Shown here in pieces: positions 34,116-42,177 of a DNA stretch of 64,000 nt. Each line of letters opens with the position of its first letter. Position 1 is the stretch's first letter. The stretch lies in IMG/VR virus record IMGVR_UViG_3300007640_000029, positions 1 to 64,000 of that record, one strand, 5' to 3'. The notes under the pieces are model-generated. The model saw only the letters and a list, made by a program, of their open reading frames with translations, did no database searches and was not told the DNA's origin. The DNA comes from a virus. A program made the translations under genes and the position numbers.

Positions 34116-35741
34116 ATGCCGAACATACAAATATACCAAGGACAGAATATAATATTTACGGACACTACGACTGGTGGCCTTTTACCGTATGAGTATTCTT
34201 GGAGCTTTAGCGGAGGTGTTCCGTCGACCGCTACTGGTCCTACTGCTAGCGTCACATATTCCTCCCCTGGTGATTATACCGCTACCCTTACGGTTACGGA
34301 TGCTGCTAGCGTTACCTCTTCTCTGGTACAGACTGACCTGGTAAACGTTTTGCCTGCTGCTGTATTTGCCAATTTCAGCAGACAGTATACATCTAGGCTT
34401 ATGGATGAGACTAACTCTTTTACTGATACAAGTACCGGGTTACCCTCAGCACCCGATACATTCGCTTGGACTATTGGATCATACACAGCAACTACCCAGA
34501 ATGTTACCGGGTTTTCTTATTCCGATTGGGTGGATGTCCCGGGTGCTCTTGCTGGTGATGCGCCAGGTACAGAGATAAATGTTTCAGTGGAGCTAACTGC
34601 ATCTAATGTCTCGGGTTCTGACACTGTCGTTAAGGGATATTCTGTGTATAAAATAGGACCACTGGAGGAATTTGTTATAAATGGATATCCCCTACCTCTT
34701 ACATCCTATGATGAAGAATCTCCGGTTGCGGCAATCCCAACCAGAACTTCCTCAATTGGACTTCCGGGTAATGATATAATTATGAGTATAACCCCCGGGA
34801 CTAGTGGTAGCGGTGCACAGCCCATACAATACTTTCATTCCAATTTAGAATCTGCTACGATTTACTGCACCGGGTTACCCCCAACAATTAGCTCTGATTT
34901 CCTCAATAGTGGCTGGGGATCGTTTAGTGGGTTCGCTTGTATAGTTACGAGTCTTTATGGATCTGTGATCCCGACGGTCGTCAGTGGCAACTACATTCTA
35001 GGCGGAGGAAGTGTGAACAAAATTTACTTCTCTGTGTCTTCAGACATAACTGCCTTGGTAGACTCTTATAACTATACTAATAGTCTCCTTGCTGAAATTA
35101 TAGGAAGCCGATATCCTATACTTCATTCAGCCCAGTTAGCAACATATCCGAGCAGAAGATTCCCAGTTCTGGTTGGAGCTGGTACCTTCAAGGATCCTGT
35201 TATCCCCTCACCTCAATATTTGCAAAGTTATGGAGCTCCGGTCGCTTCTGTTTACGAGGTGACTGTTAGCTATATTTCTAAGACGGCTGGAGCTGGTGGA
35301 TTTACTATTTCTTTCAATGACAATGGCGGGGTTGGAAACGTAGATAGCGGTAACTATTATGCCATGCAGGACGTGGGGGGTCAATCTGGGGTAGCTAGCA
35401 TTCTTAATGCTGCTTTTACTAGTAACTTTGCTGGTGGGACTAATGATGTTGAAGCTGTGGCATTACAAAGATACAATATAGATACTGGAGGAACCCCAAG
35501 TTCTTATTATGGACTTAAGATCTTGTTAAAGACAACCGATATTATAAAGCTCGAATTTGCTGATAATTCCAAGCCGTTAGATCTGCTCATATCTCCTTTT
35601 GGAGGTGAGGTTTTACCTTTCGGAAGTGACAAAGTGAATGCAACGGGTCACACGTGTACCGGCTGTATGAGGGTACTCACGGATCTCCTTGATTATCAGG
35701 AAATAGGATCTCAAGTACAAATAGGGGGAAGTATTGCTTAA
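34116..35741 (+). CDS. Virion protein with PKD domains
   Basis: 541 aa. Residues about 1-78 are a PKD domain: a D-T-T-T-G strand, then YEYSWSFSGG and SSPGDYTATLTVTDA, the classic Y-x-W-x-F-G and P-G-x-Y-x-x-x-L-x-V-x-D pattern. A second, weaker copy follows at about 85-175 (FTDTSTGLPSAPDTFAW). The remaining 360 residues are beta-rich with a CTGC pair near the end. PKD domains are common in surface proteins and glycan-active proteins of Bacteroidota; in a phage they would suit a receptor-facing fibre or decoration. It sits between the wedge gene and the propeller gene. Confidence 0.65.
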   Translation: MPNIQIYQGQNIIFTDTTTGGLLPYEYSWSFSGGVPSTATGPTASVTYSSPGDYTATLTVTDAASVTSSLVQTDLVNVLPAAVFANFSRQYTSRLMDETNSFTDTSTGLPSAPDTFAWTIGSYTATTQNVTGFSYSDWVDVPGALAGDAPGTEINVSVELTASNVSGSDTVVKGYSVYKIGPLEEFVINGYPLPLTSYDEESPVAAIPTRTSSIGLPGNDIIMSITPGTSGSGAQPIQYFHSNLESATIYCTGLPPTISSDFLNSGWGSFSGFACIVTSLYGSVIPTVVSGNYILGGGSVNKIYFSVSSDITALVDSYNYTNSLLAEIIGSRYPILHSAQLATYPSRRFPVLVGAGTFKDPVIPSPQYLQSYGAPVASVYEVTVSYISKTAGAGGFTISFNDNGGVGNVDSGNYYAMQDVGGQSGVASILNAAFTSNFAGGTNDVEAVALQRYNIDTGGTPSSYYGLKILLKTTDIIKLEFADNSKPLDLLISPFGGEVLPFGSDKVNATGHTCTGCMRVLTDLLDYQEIGSQVQIGGSIA

Positions 35742-35758
35742 GATAAATATGGATAATA

Positions 35759-38700
35759 ATGGCTAATTTAAACCTTTACATAAACGATGCTGCTCTGGAT
35801 TCCAACGGATCCGTTTGGGTTGTTGGGAGAAACTTAAACAATTATGACGGGGATCAGTGGAAGTATTATAATTCTTCCAATTCAGCTGTCCCTTCCAATG
35901 GACCATACTACAAGGACACCAGGTCAATCTCTATAGATCCTCAGGATAACAAGTGGGTAGGTTCTGCTGTTACCACAGGGGTCGAAAACAGCTTGGTTTT
36001 TTATATCTCAGGAGAGGATGTTAGATCTGGTAAATCCTGGTCACAGTCAGAGTTTGGTAACATAATCGCTTCTGGTGATAATTGGGATGTTCCATCAATT
36101 TACGCTTGTCCGTATGGTAACGATGTTCTAGCATTTATCTCCCCGCTTAACGGTGGTGGCGGAACCGGAGCTAGCGGTGACATTGGTGTAACTGGTGGCT
36201 ATTTATGGAGATATGATAAGGTCGATGAATCATGGGAAGAAGTTGCACCCAATTATACATGGCCTCATATTTATGAAATGACGGCGGTCGGAACTGAGGG
36301 AGGAGATTATAATTATTACCTCTGTACAAACGACGGGCTACAAGTTATACCCGACGGAAAAATAGCAACCTCGGAGCTGTCTGGAGGTGTTATATCTATA
36401 CCTGAGATGGTGAAAAGAAACACCTCAAATTCCAACATAGGATCAAACACTGTATATTCGATCTCCTTTGATGAGAATGGAAATTATTGGTTGGGAACTT
36501 CCGATGGTCTGGTGTACTGGGATGGAGAAAAGTACTATAGATGGTCAGTGGGGTCTGGAATTGGGGTTACGAAAGTGGTAGCCCGAAAAAATGGCCATGT
36601 GTTCTTTAAGGTTGGTTCCCCCACTATGGTGGCAACACCAAATACTGATGGGTTTTACCATTTTAACGGGACAACATTTACTAATTACACACAGTCTAAT
36701 TCTGATTTAATTGATGACAGAGTCATAGATCTCCTAATTATACAAGAGAAGACCAGATACACAAGCAAAACTGCTTATCCCTCTGATTTGTGGGTAGTAG
36801 CTGGAAATTATCTAACCCTCTTTGATTATACTATACCTCACGTATATGGCACTTCCAAATATACCGGAACTACCGGGTGGAATTTTGTATCTTATACACC
36901 TACCACCACTGGAGGAACAACAGATACCGCAAGACTGCCAAAAGCAAACAAGTACACCTGGGAATTTCCCACGTGGACTAATTATGACCTCTCACCACTC
37001 CTGAATAGTCATCCTGGAATGGATCCAAGAAATCTATTTCTTGAGACTGATTTCAAGGATATAGCCAATAATTCCGCTGGTGATAGAAGCTACTGGAGTA
37101 ACCCTCCAATTCTGAGTTATTCTGACCTGGAGCAGAAGAGATTAATCCCTGACTCCTATACTTGGCTTGATGATATTGATAGTTTCACAATTACCTCCTC
37201 GTGTAGATATAAGGGATATAATGTGATAACAGGATATTCCGGGGAGTCTTCTATAAATTTAGGAGAGCCATCAAATTTAGACTCCTCATATATTCTTAGC
37301 AATCCGAACCCTAGTGGTGGAACTGGAGGAACTGGGGAGGTTGGATTTGTAGCATTTTATAGCGATTCAGGGCAAATTATGGGGGCAATCCCATTTAGGG
37401 GAAAATCTACGAGGGCTCTTAGAGCTTGCCCATCCCTTGATGATTCTACCCTGTTTGTTGCCGGGTCCTTTAGTAGCTATATAGAGGCAGGTAAGTTTGT
37501 ATATGGATCCAAGTTTCCTGGTGCTTCAGAGATGAATGCCACTGGTGTTAGCGGACCAACAGGTGCACCTATAGGTTTCTCCAATATAGCTACCCCAGGT
37601 ATTACTGCTAGTTATGATTATCCGTGGATACTAAACGGACCTACTGGAGCAACTAGCGGTGCATACATACCCGACGAGTCGATTTTGGACGGAAGCTCCG
37701 GATATTTCATCGCGGAGGTTGATTATGACCTGGGTAATCAGGTTAGCTACGGTGGATTAGATTTTTCTCAGAGTAATGTTATACAATCCGAATATTGCCT
37801 GAGTAATTTTAGATACTTCCCTAGAGCTAGTTATTCCTATGATAGTAGACCTGGATCACCAACCTCTGGTTCTATGACGGGGATCGGGATTACAGATCTT
37901 TCAATATCTAAAAATTCAGTAAGACTTACCACTAACATTGAAGGCGGCATCTCTACTCTTACTAACGGGTATGAATTTACGGAGGACATTCCAAACGCAC
38001 CGTATTTCCTATTTTCCGGATTTGAGGGCGGAAGCTATTACAGTAGTGGTTTCGTAATTGATATGGATTCTTATTTGGATCTTAAAAATGGATTTACCCT
38101 GGGTTCAACTGGATTTTATTTGAAGGAAATCCAGTCATTGAGGGATAGTTCAACCTATGTTCTGAGCGGTTCTGCTAGTGGTAACATTTCTTCCAGGGGA
38201 ATAAGTCTAGATCATCCCGGACCTACAGGCTTTGCTAGACCTTTCTTCTTGTTAAATTCGTCATCTAATTCCGGGATTACCGGGGCTTTTATAAAGAATT
38301 TTAATTCAGCGGATCCTTTATACTCAGACTGGAATTCGTCTGGGATGGTTTATAGGTCTGATAATCAATACTACTTTGATTTTCTATACAGCGGAAATGC
38401 CACTATTACACCATCTCCAAGTGGTACTGATGGTCTTGTGAGCGGAACTTCTGGAGATGTTAATCTAGGAACTCTCTCGTTGAAACCTGGTGGCAAATAT
38501 TCCCTGTTGTCCAACTATAATTTTTTATCTTCCACTTATGGAGAACCTTATAAGGTATCACTAACCCAGTGTAGTAGAGTTAATCCTGACGGGGATTATT
38601 ACGTATCCTTAAAGTATCCACAGGATCCCTCCATTGTAGGCGATTCTTACAATATAGTTAAAAGGAATGTTTCAGGTACATTAATAGACACATTTGTAAC

Positions 38701-39754
38701 CTCACAAAATAGTCCCATATCATTCAAGAGTGATCTCTTCCATATTGGAACCATTAACATACCGGATGTGGATCAGTTATCTGTGTATGATCTTATTCCC
38801 TTAATAGATGTTGTATTTATAAACGTTATCCAGGGCGGGAATGACATAACTGATCAAATAGTCGACTTCTCTGGGCGTGGGGGAAGAATAGAGTGGACCG
38901 ATATTGGTGGAAATACTGGATATTACGACGACCCTGGGATTAACCCGGTTTATGGTAGCCCTGGTGTTTACCAGTTTAGTATGCTATCCGGTGGTATAAC
39001 TGGGACAAAACCTAGGAATCTTATACTTGGTGAGGTTTCTCTAAGAATAGTTCCTTCCGTTGGTGTCCAGGAGGACTTTACTTTTACCATCTCGGATGGA
39101 AATAATATGTTTTTAGCTGGATCCCATTCGGGAGTTACTGGTCCTGCTAACCTTCCCTATGAATCAGGTGACGGTAACTTCGTTTCCATGTTTAAGGGCT
39201 ATAAGAAGGAACCAGGTAAGGCTATGGGTGATGTCATATCAAGAGTCGGGTCCGGTACATGGTCATGGGTCGATGTTCACAATAGCGATTCTGATCTGTA
39301 TGTTCCGATGCTCTCCACTCTTTTCCTAAGTAATTATGACTCCAAGATATTTGGGAAAAATAATAATAGATGGATCCTGACTAATGCGAAAACAAAGGAG
39401 GTACTGCTCGACGTAAAAAATGTCCCATACTTCATTTACACATTCGCGGAATCTGGGTATTATTCCGTTGTTAATTCTGTAGAGGATTCTGTTGGGAACG
39501 TCTACGAGGTTTCCAAACCTGCTTTTATAAAAGTTGTGAATCAATCAATCCCAGTTGCTAGCGATCCTAACCCTGAGTATGTCAATTCTGCAGATTACGG
39601 GTACATACCTGCTAACTTGGATAGAAACTCTAAAGCTCTCGAACTAGGTCGAGATATGAATTTAGAACAACTTCAAATTATGCTTGATAGCAGGATTAAA
39701 TTCGGATCTGGTATAGTAATACCGAATAACCCGGATGCTACCTTCAATCAATAA
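35759..39754 (+). CDS. Giant tail protein with propeller-type repeats
   Basis: 1331 aa. The first 330 residues hold propeller blades like those in the sensor part of Bacteroidota hybrid two-component systems: DSNGSVWVVG, SIDPQDNKWVGS and SISFDENGNYWLGTSDGL, followed by VYWDGEKYY. Later regions are beta-rich and contain short Gly-Pro-Thr-Gly stretches (GVSGPTGAP). The final 60 residues are helical and probably packing against the tail. Blades of this type bind glycans or proteins, so receptor recognition is plausible. The 3' end overlaps the convergent PhoH gene by seven bases. Confidence 0.6.
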   Translation: MANLNLYINDAALDSNGSVWVVGRNLNNYDGDQWKYYNSSNSAVPSNGPYYKDTRSISIDPQDNKWVGSAVTTGVENSLVFYISGEDVRSGKSWSQSEFGNIIASGDNWDVPSIYACPYGNDVLAFISPLNGGGGTGASGDIGVTGGYLWRYDKVDESWEEVAPNYTWPHIYEMTAVGTEGGDYNYYLCTNDGLQVIPDGKIATSELSGGVISIPEMVKRNTSNSNIGSNTVYSISFDENGNYWLGTSDGLVYWDGEKYYRWSVGSGIGVTKVVARKNGHVFFKVGSPTMVATPNTDGFYHFNGTTFTNYTQSNSDLIDDRVIDLLIIQEKTRYTSKTAYPSDLWVVAGNYLTLFDYTIPHVYGTSKYTGTTGWNFVSYTPTTTGGTTDTARLPKANKYTWEFPTWTNYDLSPLLNSHPGMDPRNLFLETDFKDIANNSAGDRSYWSNPPILSYSDLEQKRLIPDSYTWLDDIDSFTITSSCRYKGYNVITGYSGESSINLGEPSNLDSSYILSNPNPSGGTGGTGEVGFVAFYSDSGQIMGAIPFRGKSTRALRACPSLDDSTLFVAGSFSSYIEAGKFVYGSKFPGASEMNATGVSGPTGAPIGFSNIATPGITASYDYPWILNGPTGATSGAYIPDESILDGSSGYFIAEVDYDLGNQVSYGGLDFSQSNVIQSEYCLSNFRYFPRASYSYDSRPGSPTSGSMTGIGITDLSISKNSVRLTTNIEGGISTLTNGYEFTEDIPNAPYFLFSGFEGGSYYSSGFVIDMDSYLDLKNGFTLGSTGFYLKEIQSLRDSSTYVLSGSASGNISSRGISLDHPGPTGFARPFFLLNSSSNSGITGAFIKNFNSADPLYSDWNSSGMVYRSDNQYYFDFLYSGNATITPSPSGTDGLVSGTSGDVNLGTLSLKPGGKYSLLSNYNFLSSTYGEPYKVSLTQCSRVNPDGDYYVSLKYPQDPSIVGDSYNIVKRNVSGTLIDTFVTSQNSPISFKSDLFHIGTINIPDVDQLSVYDLIPLIDVVFINVIQGGNDITDQIVDFSGRGGRIEWTDIGGNTGYYDDPGINPVYGSPGVYQFSMLSGGITGTKPRNLILGEVSLRIVPSVGVQEDFTFTISDGNNMFLAGSHSGVTGPANLPYESGDGNFVSMFKGYKKEPGKAMGDVISRVGSGTWSWVDVHNSDSDLYVPMLSTLFLSNYDSKIFGKNNNRWILTNAKTKEVLLDVKNVPYFIYTFAESGYYSVVNSVEDSVGNVYEVSKPAFIKVVNQSIPVASDPNPEYVNSADYGYIPANLDRNSKALELGRDMNLEQLQIMLDSRIKFGSGIVIPNNPDATFNQ

Positions 39755-40410
39755 CTATTGGAAAGAAGCCTGAGAACTTCGTCGATCGACTCGTGTCTGT
39801 GATTGTCCTTAAGTGATATTGTGTAAACAAATGAAGAGTCCTTAAGTTTCGGGACTTCGTGGATTGCTGAGTCATTATTGAATTTAAGATCGATTTGCTG
39901 GCCATCCCCGCATAGCATCATGGTAGAATTTTTTCCGAGTCTACCCAATACCATTCCCAACTGCTGTTTTGTTAAATTTTGGAACTCGTCCACTATCACT
40001 ACGCAATTATCAAAAGTTCGTCCCCTAAAGTGGGTAAGTGATACCAATTCTATATTCTCCTCTTTTTCCATCTTTTCCAGTATGTCTGGTTTATTGTACA
40101 CTTTTCTCATATTGGACCTTATCGGGACTAGCCAAGGCTCCATTTTTTCTTCCAATGATCCTGGTAAAAATCCATTATCCTCGTTGGAGACTGTAGGTCT
40201 TGTTATAACTATTTTATTAACCTCCCTCTTGAAAAAAGAATCTAGAGCTATTTGTACTGCTAGCAGTGTTTTACCGCTACCTGCCTTCCCGGTTATAAAG
40301 CTGAATGGATGATTCCTAATTTCTGCTTTTGCTAATTTCTGCTCCTCCGATAGCGAGATTGAGAATTTTATGTCACCTTTTGGTACTCTTTTTTGTGTGT
40401 TTTCGGGCAT
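39748..40410 (-). CDS. phoH: PhoH-like ATPase
   Basis: 220 aa on the minus strand. Residues 41-48 GKAGSGKT are the Walker A loop, 71-72 RP follows IVIT, and VVIVDEFQNL (137-146) is the Walker B with the PhoH-typical QN. GDGQQID and DNHRHES complete the family signature. PhoH proteins are RNA-helicase-like ATPases found in many T4-like and marine phages; their role in infection is unclear. The gene follows the GT2 gene with a 12-base gap, presumably on one transcript, and runs against the late genes on both sides. Confidence 0.88.
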   Translation of the reverse strand: MPENTQKRVPKGDIKFSISLSEEQKLAKAEIRNHPFSFITGKAGSGKTLLAVQIALDSFFKREVNKIVITRPTVSNEDNGFLPGSLEEKMEPWLVPIRSNMRKVYNKPDILEKMEKEENIELVSLTHFRGRTFDNCVVIVDEFQNLTKQQLGMVLGRLGKNSTMMLCGDGQQIDLKFNNDSAIHEVPKLKDSSFVYTISLKDNHRHESIDEVLRLLSNSY

Positions 40411-40422
40411 TTTTTGGGTTTT

Positions 40423-41208
40423 TTATTTTTTGAGTATATCCCATCCTAGATCTTCTATTAGTTCAGCTAGCATGGTTTCTTTTTGTTCCTTTACTATGTC
40501 GTTTAGATTATGCTCATCCGATCCGTTTTGAAATATCGTGGAGCTCTTCAGTAGTTTATATCCTTTCACATGACTTGAAAAGTATGAAAGCCAGAGATCT
40601 TCTATGAACCAATATTTCTTTGGACATTCATAAAGATCCCTTTCCATAAATATCTCCATATCTGCTACCATCCCTCCGGTTCCACAGTGGTGAACCTCAT
40701 TATGCGGCTCTACCAGCACCCGGTTTTCTCTTCCGAAGTACCTGGTTGAATTAAATTTCCAAGACCACTGGGAGAGTATGGTTTTCGGTGAAGCTTCCTG
40801 TGAGAATTTTTTAATCATATCTTCCTCAAATGTCTGATCGTCATCTATAAAGATGCAATATCTTTCTAACCTTGGATCACCGTATAGAAAATTAGCAAAA
40901 TAGAACCTCCCAAATCCACCTATGTTAACCTCGCTTTGGAATACGTCTGAGCTAAAAGAAGCTTTTTCGGATAGTATGGATAAAATTTCTTCAGTAATGT
41001 CTGGGTTATTATTCCACACAAAAAGTTTGAAGCTCCGGTGTGACTGGCGGTTTAGGTTTTCTACTACTCTTTTGAATCCCTCTATTCTCATCCAAGTGCA
41101 CATAATAACTGGAATAAGCTTGGCCTGATTGGGTTCAACCAGTCTTAATTCGGACTTTTTTGTCTTCAAATCATATACTCTCCTGATGGAGGGTTTATTT
41201 CCAAGCAT
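40423..41208 (-). CDS. Family 2 glycosyltransferase
   Basis: 261 aa on the minus strand. The GT-A fold begins at residue 31 (LIPVIMCTWMRIEGFKRVVE), with the expected helix and the strand FKLFVWNNNPD. Residues 119-124 IFIDDD carry the metal-binding DxD. A conserved H-H-C-G-T-G-G block and the ED pair in YWFIEDLWLSYF match the acceptor side of GT2 enzymes. The N-terminal 30 residues are basic. It is divergent from the fibre gene at 41276 and shares the palindromic box at 41233-41241 with it. Sugar donor and acceptor are unknown. Confidence 0.8.
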   Translation of the reverse strand: MLGNKPSIRRVYDLKTKKSELRLVEPNQAKLIPVIMCTWMRIEGFKRVVENLNRQSHRSFKLFVWNNNPDITEEILSILSEKASFSSDVFQSEVNIGGFGRFYFANFLYGDPRLERYCIFIDDDQTFEEDMIKKFSQEASPKTILSQWSWKFNSTRYFGRENRVLVEPHNEVHHCGTGGMVADMEIFMERDLYECPKKYWFIEDLWLSYFSSHVKGYKLLKSSTIFQNGSDEHNLNDIVKEQKETMLAELIEDLGWDILKK

Positions 41209-41232
41209 ATTTTAGAGTTTGAAAATGGATGT

Positions 41233-41241
41233 GATATATAT
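41233..41241. promoter_or_regulatory. Shared divergent promoter box GATATATAT
   Basis: The core ATATATAT is self-complementary, so it can act on both strands. It lies 24 bases from the minus-strand ATG at 41208 and 34 from the plus-strand ATG at 41276. Its position inside a longer reading from 41219 argues for the later start. Confidence 0.5.
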
Positions 41242-41275
41242 TTCAAAACTAAGGAAATCAAAAAATTTACATGAA

Positions 41276-42157
41276 ATGGCCACAGTAAGTACAACAACGA
41301 TTTTAGGATCAGATTCGATTTCTTCCTCTAGGACGACACTTAATTCCAATTTCCTTTTATTGGAGAATTGGATTAATTCATACAATAACACCTTTGGTAT
41401 AGATTCCACCAACGGTATATTGGATCTGACGAGTGCTTCCACCGGAAGGATATCAGCAAAAACTGGTAAGTTTGATTCATTAACTATTCCTAGTGGGGGA
41501 ACAGCATTAGCCCAAATAACCTCTACCGGAGCTGGAAGCTTCCAAAGTATCGCAACTACCAATCTAACAGGTAGTGGTACATTTTCTCTATCTGGTAGCT
41601 TAAACCAGAGCGGGACTACAACTTTTACGGGCTCAACCAATCTAAATGGCGCTTCGGCTCTAAATTCTTCGCTAACTTATGGTTACCTAAGCGGAAGTAT
41701 CCGGAGTCAAAACACTACGGTTTCTGCCGGTATTACTGCGGGAACAGCTTTCCCTAACTCTGCTACTGGTGGAGGTGGTATAACAACTACTTCAGGTTCT
41801 CCGTATGCTATTACTGGACTGGAGGATGTAATCTATGCTAGTTGTAGCTCTGGCCTTTACCTAAGTGTAGGTACAACAGGCGGAACTGCATCAAATATTC
41901 CTGCTGGTTTAAGAGTGACTATAGTAAATACAGACAACACTGCTGGGAGTATTAAAACCGGCGTTCAGGGATCAGCTTATACAGGATTTAATACAGTCTC
42001 TAGCTATGGTGAATTCCCATCTACCGGAATAACTGTAGATGCTGGTAAGCCTTATCAATCGTCGATACAGTTACAATGGGAACCTAGGATTGGTAAAGAT
42101 ACAGGGACTCAGGAGGGATCATGGGTAGTTTTAGGATCCTCCAATATGACCTGGTAA
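41276..42157 (+). CDS. Tail fibre-like protein
   Basis: 293 aa from ATG 41276; an in-frame ATG at 41219 would lie upstream of the promoter box and give an odd basic leader. The N-terminus TTLNSNFLLLENWI recalls the N-x-N-F helix found at the start of fibre proteins 53571 and 55077. Residues 55-150 are low-complexity Ser/Thr/Gly/Asn with repeated short strands (TNLTGSGTFSLSGSLNQSGT), as in trimeric beta fibres. The C-terminal third is a compact beta domain (GLRVTIVNTDNTAGSI). A fibre or fibre-connector role is likely. Confidence 0.6.
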   Translation: MATVSTTTILGSDSISSSRTTLNSNFLLLENWINSYNNTFGIDSTNGILDLTSASTGRISAKTGKFDSLTIPSGGTALAQITSTGAGSFQSIATTNLTGSGTFSLSGSLNQSGTTTFTGSTNLNGASALNSSLTYGYLSGSIRSQNTTVSAGITAGTAFPNSATGGGGITTTSGSPYAITGLEDVIYASCSSGLYLSVGTTGGTASNIPAGLRVTIVNTDNTAGSIKTGVQGSAYTGFNTVSSYGEFPSTGITVDAGKPYQSSIQLQWEPRIGKDTGTQEGSWVVLGSSNMTW

Positions 42158-42177
42158 TGACAAAAAAGCAAAGATAG

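Noticed and set aside
39878-40312. 144-codon plus-strand open frame opposite the PhoH gene
   Set aside because: The minus frame has full PhoH motifs; the plus frame is their complement, with Ser/Pro-rich low-information sequence.
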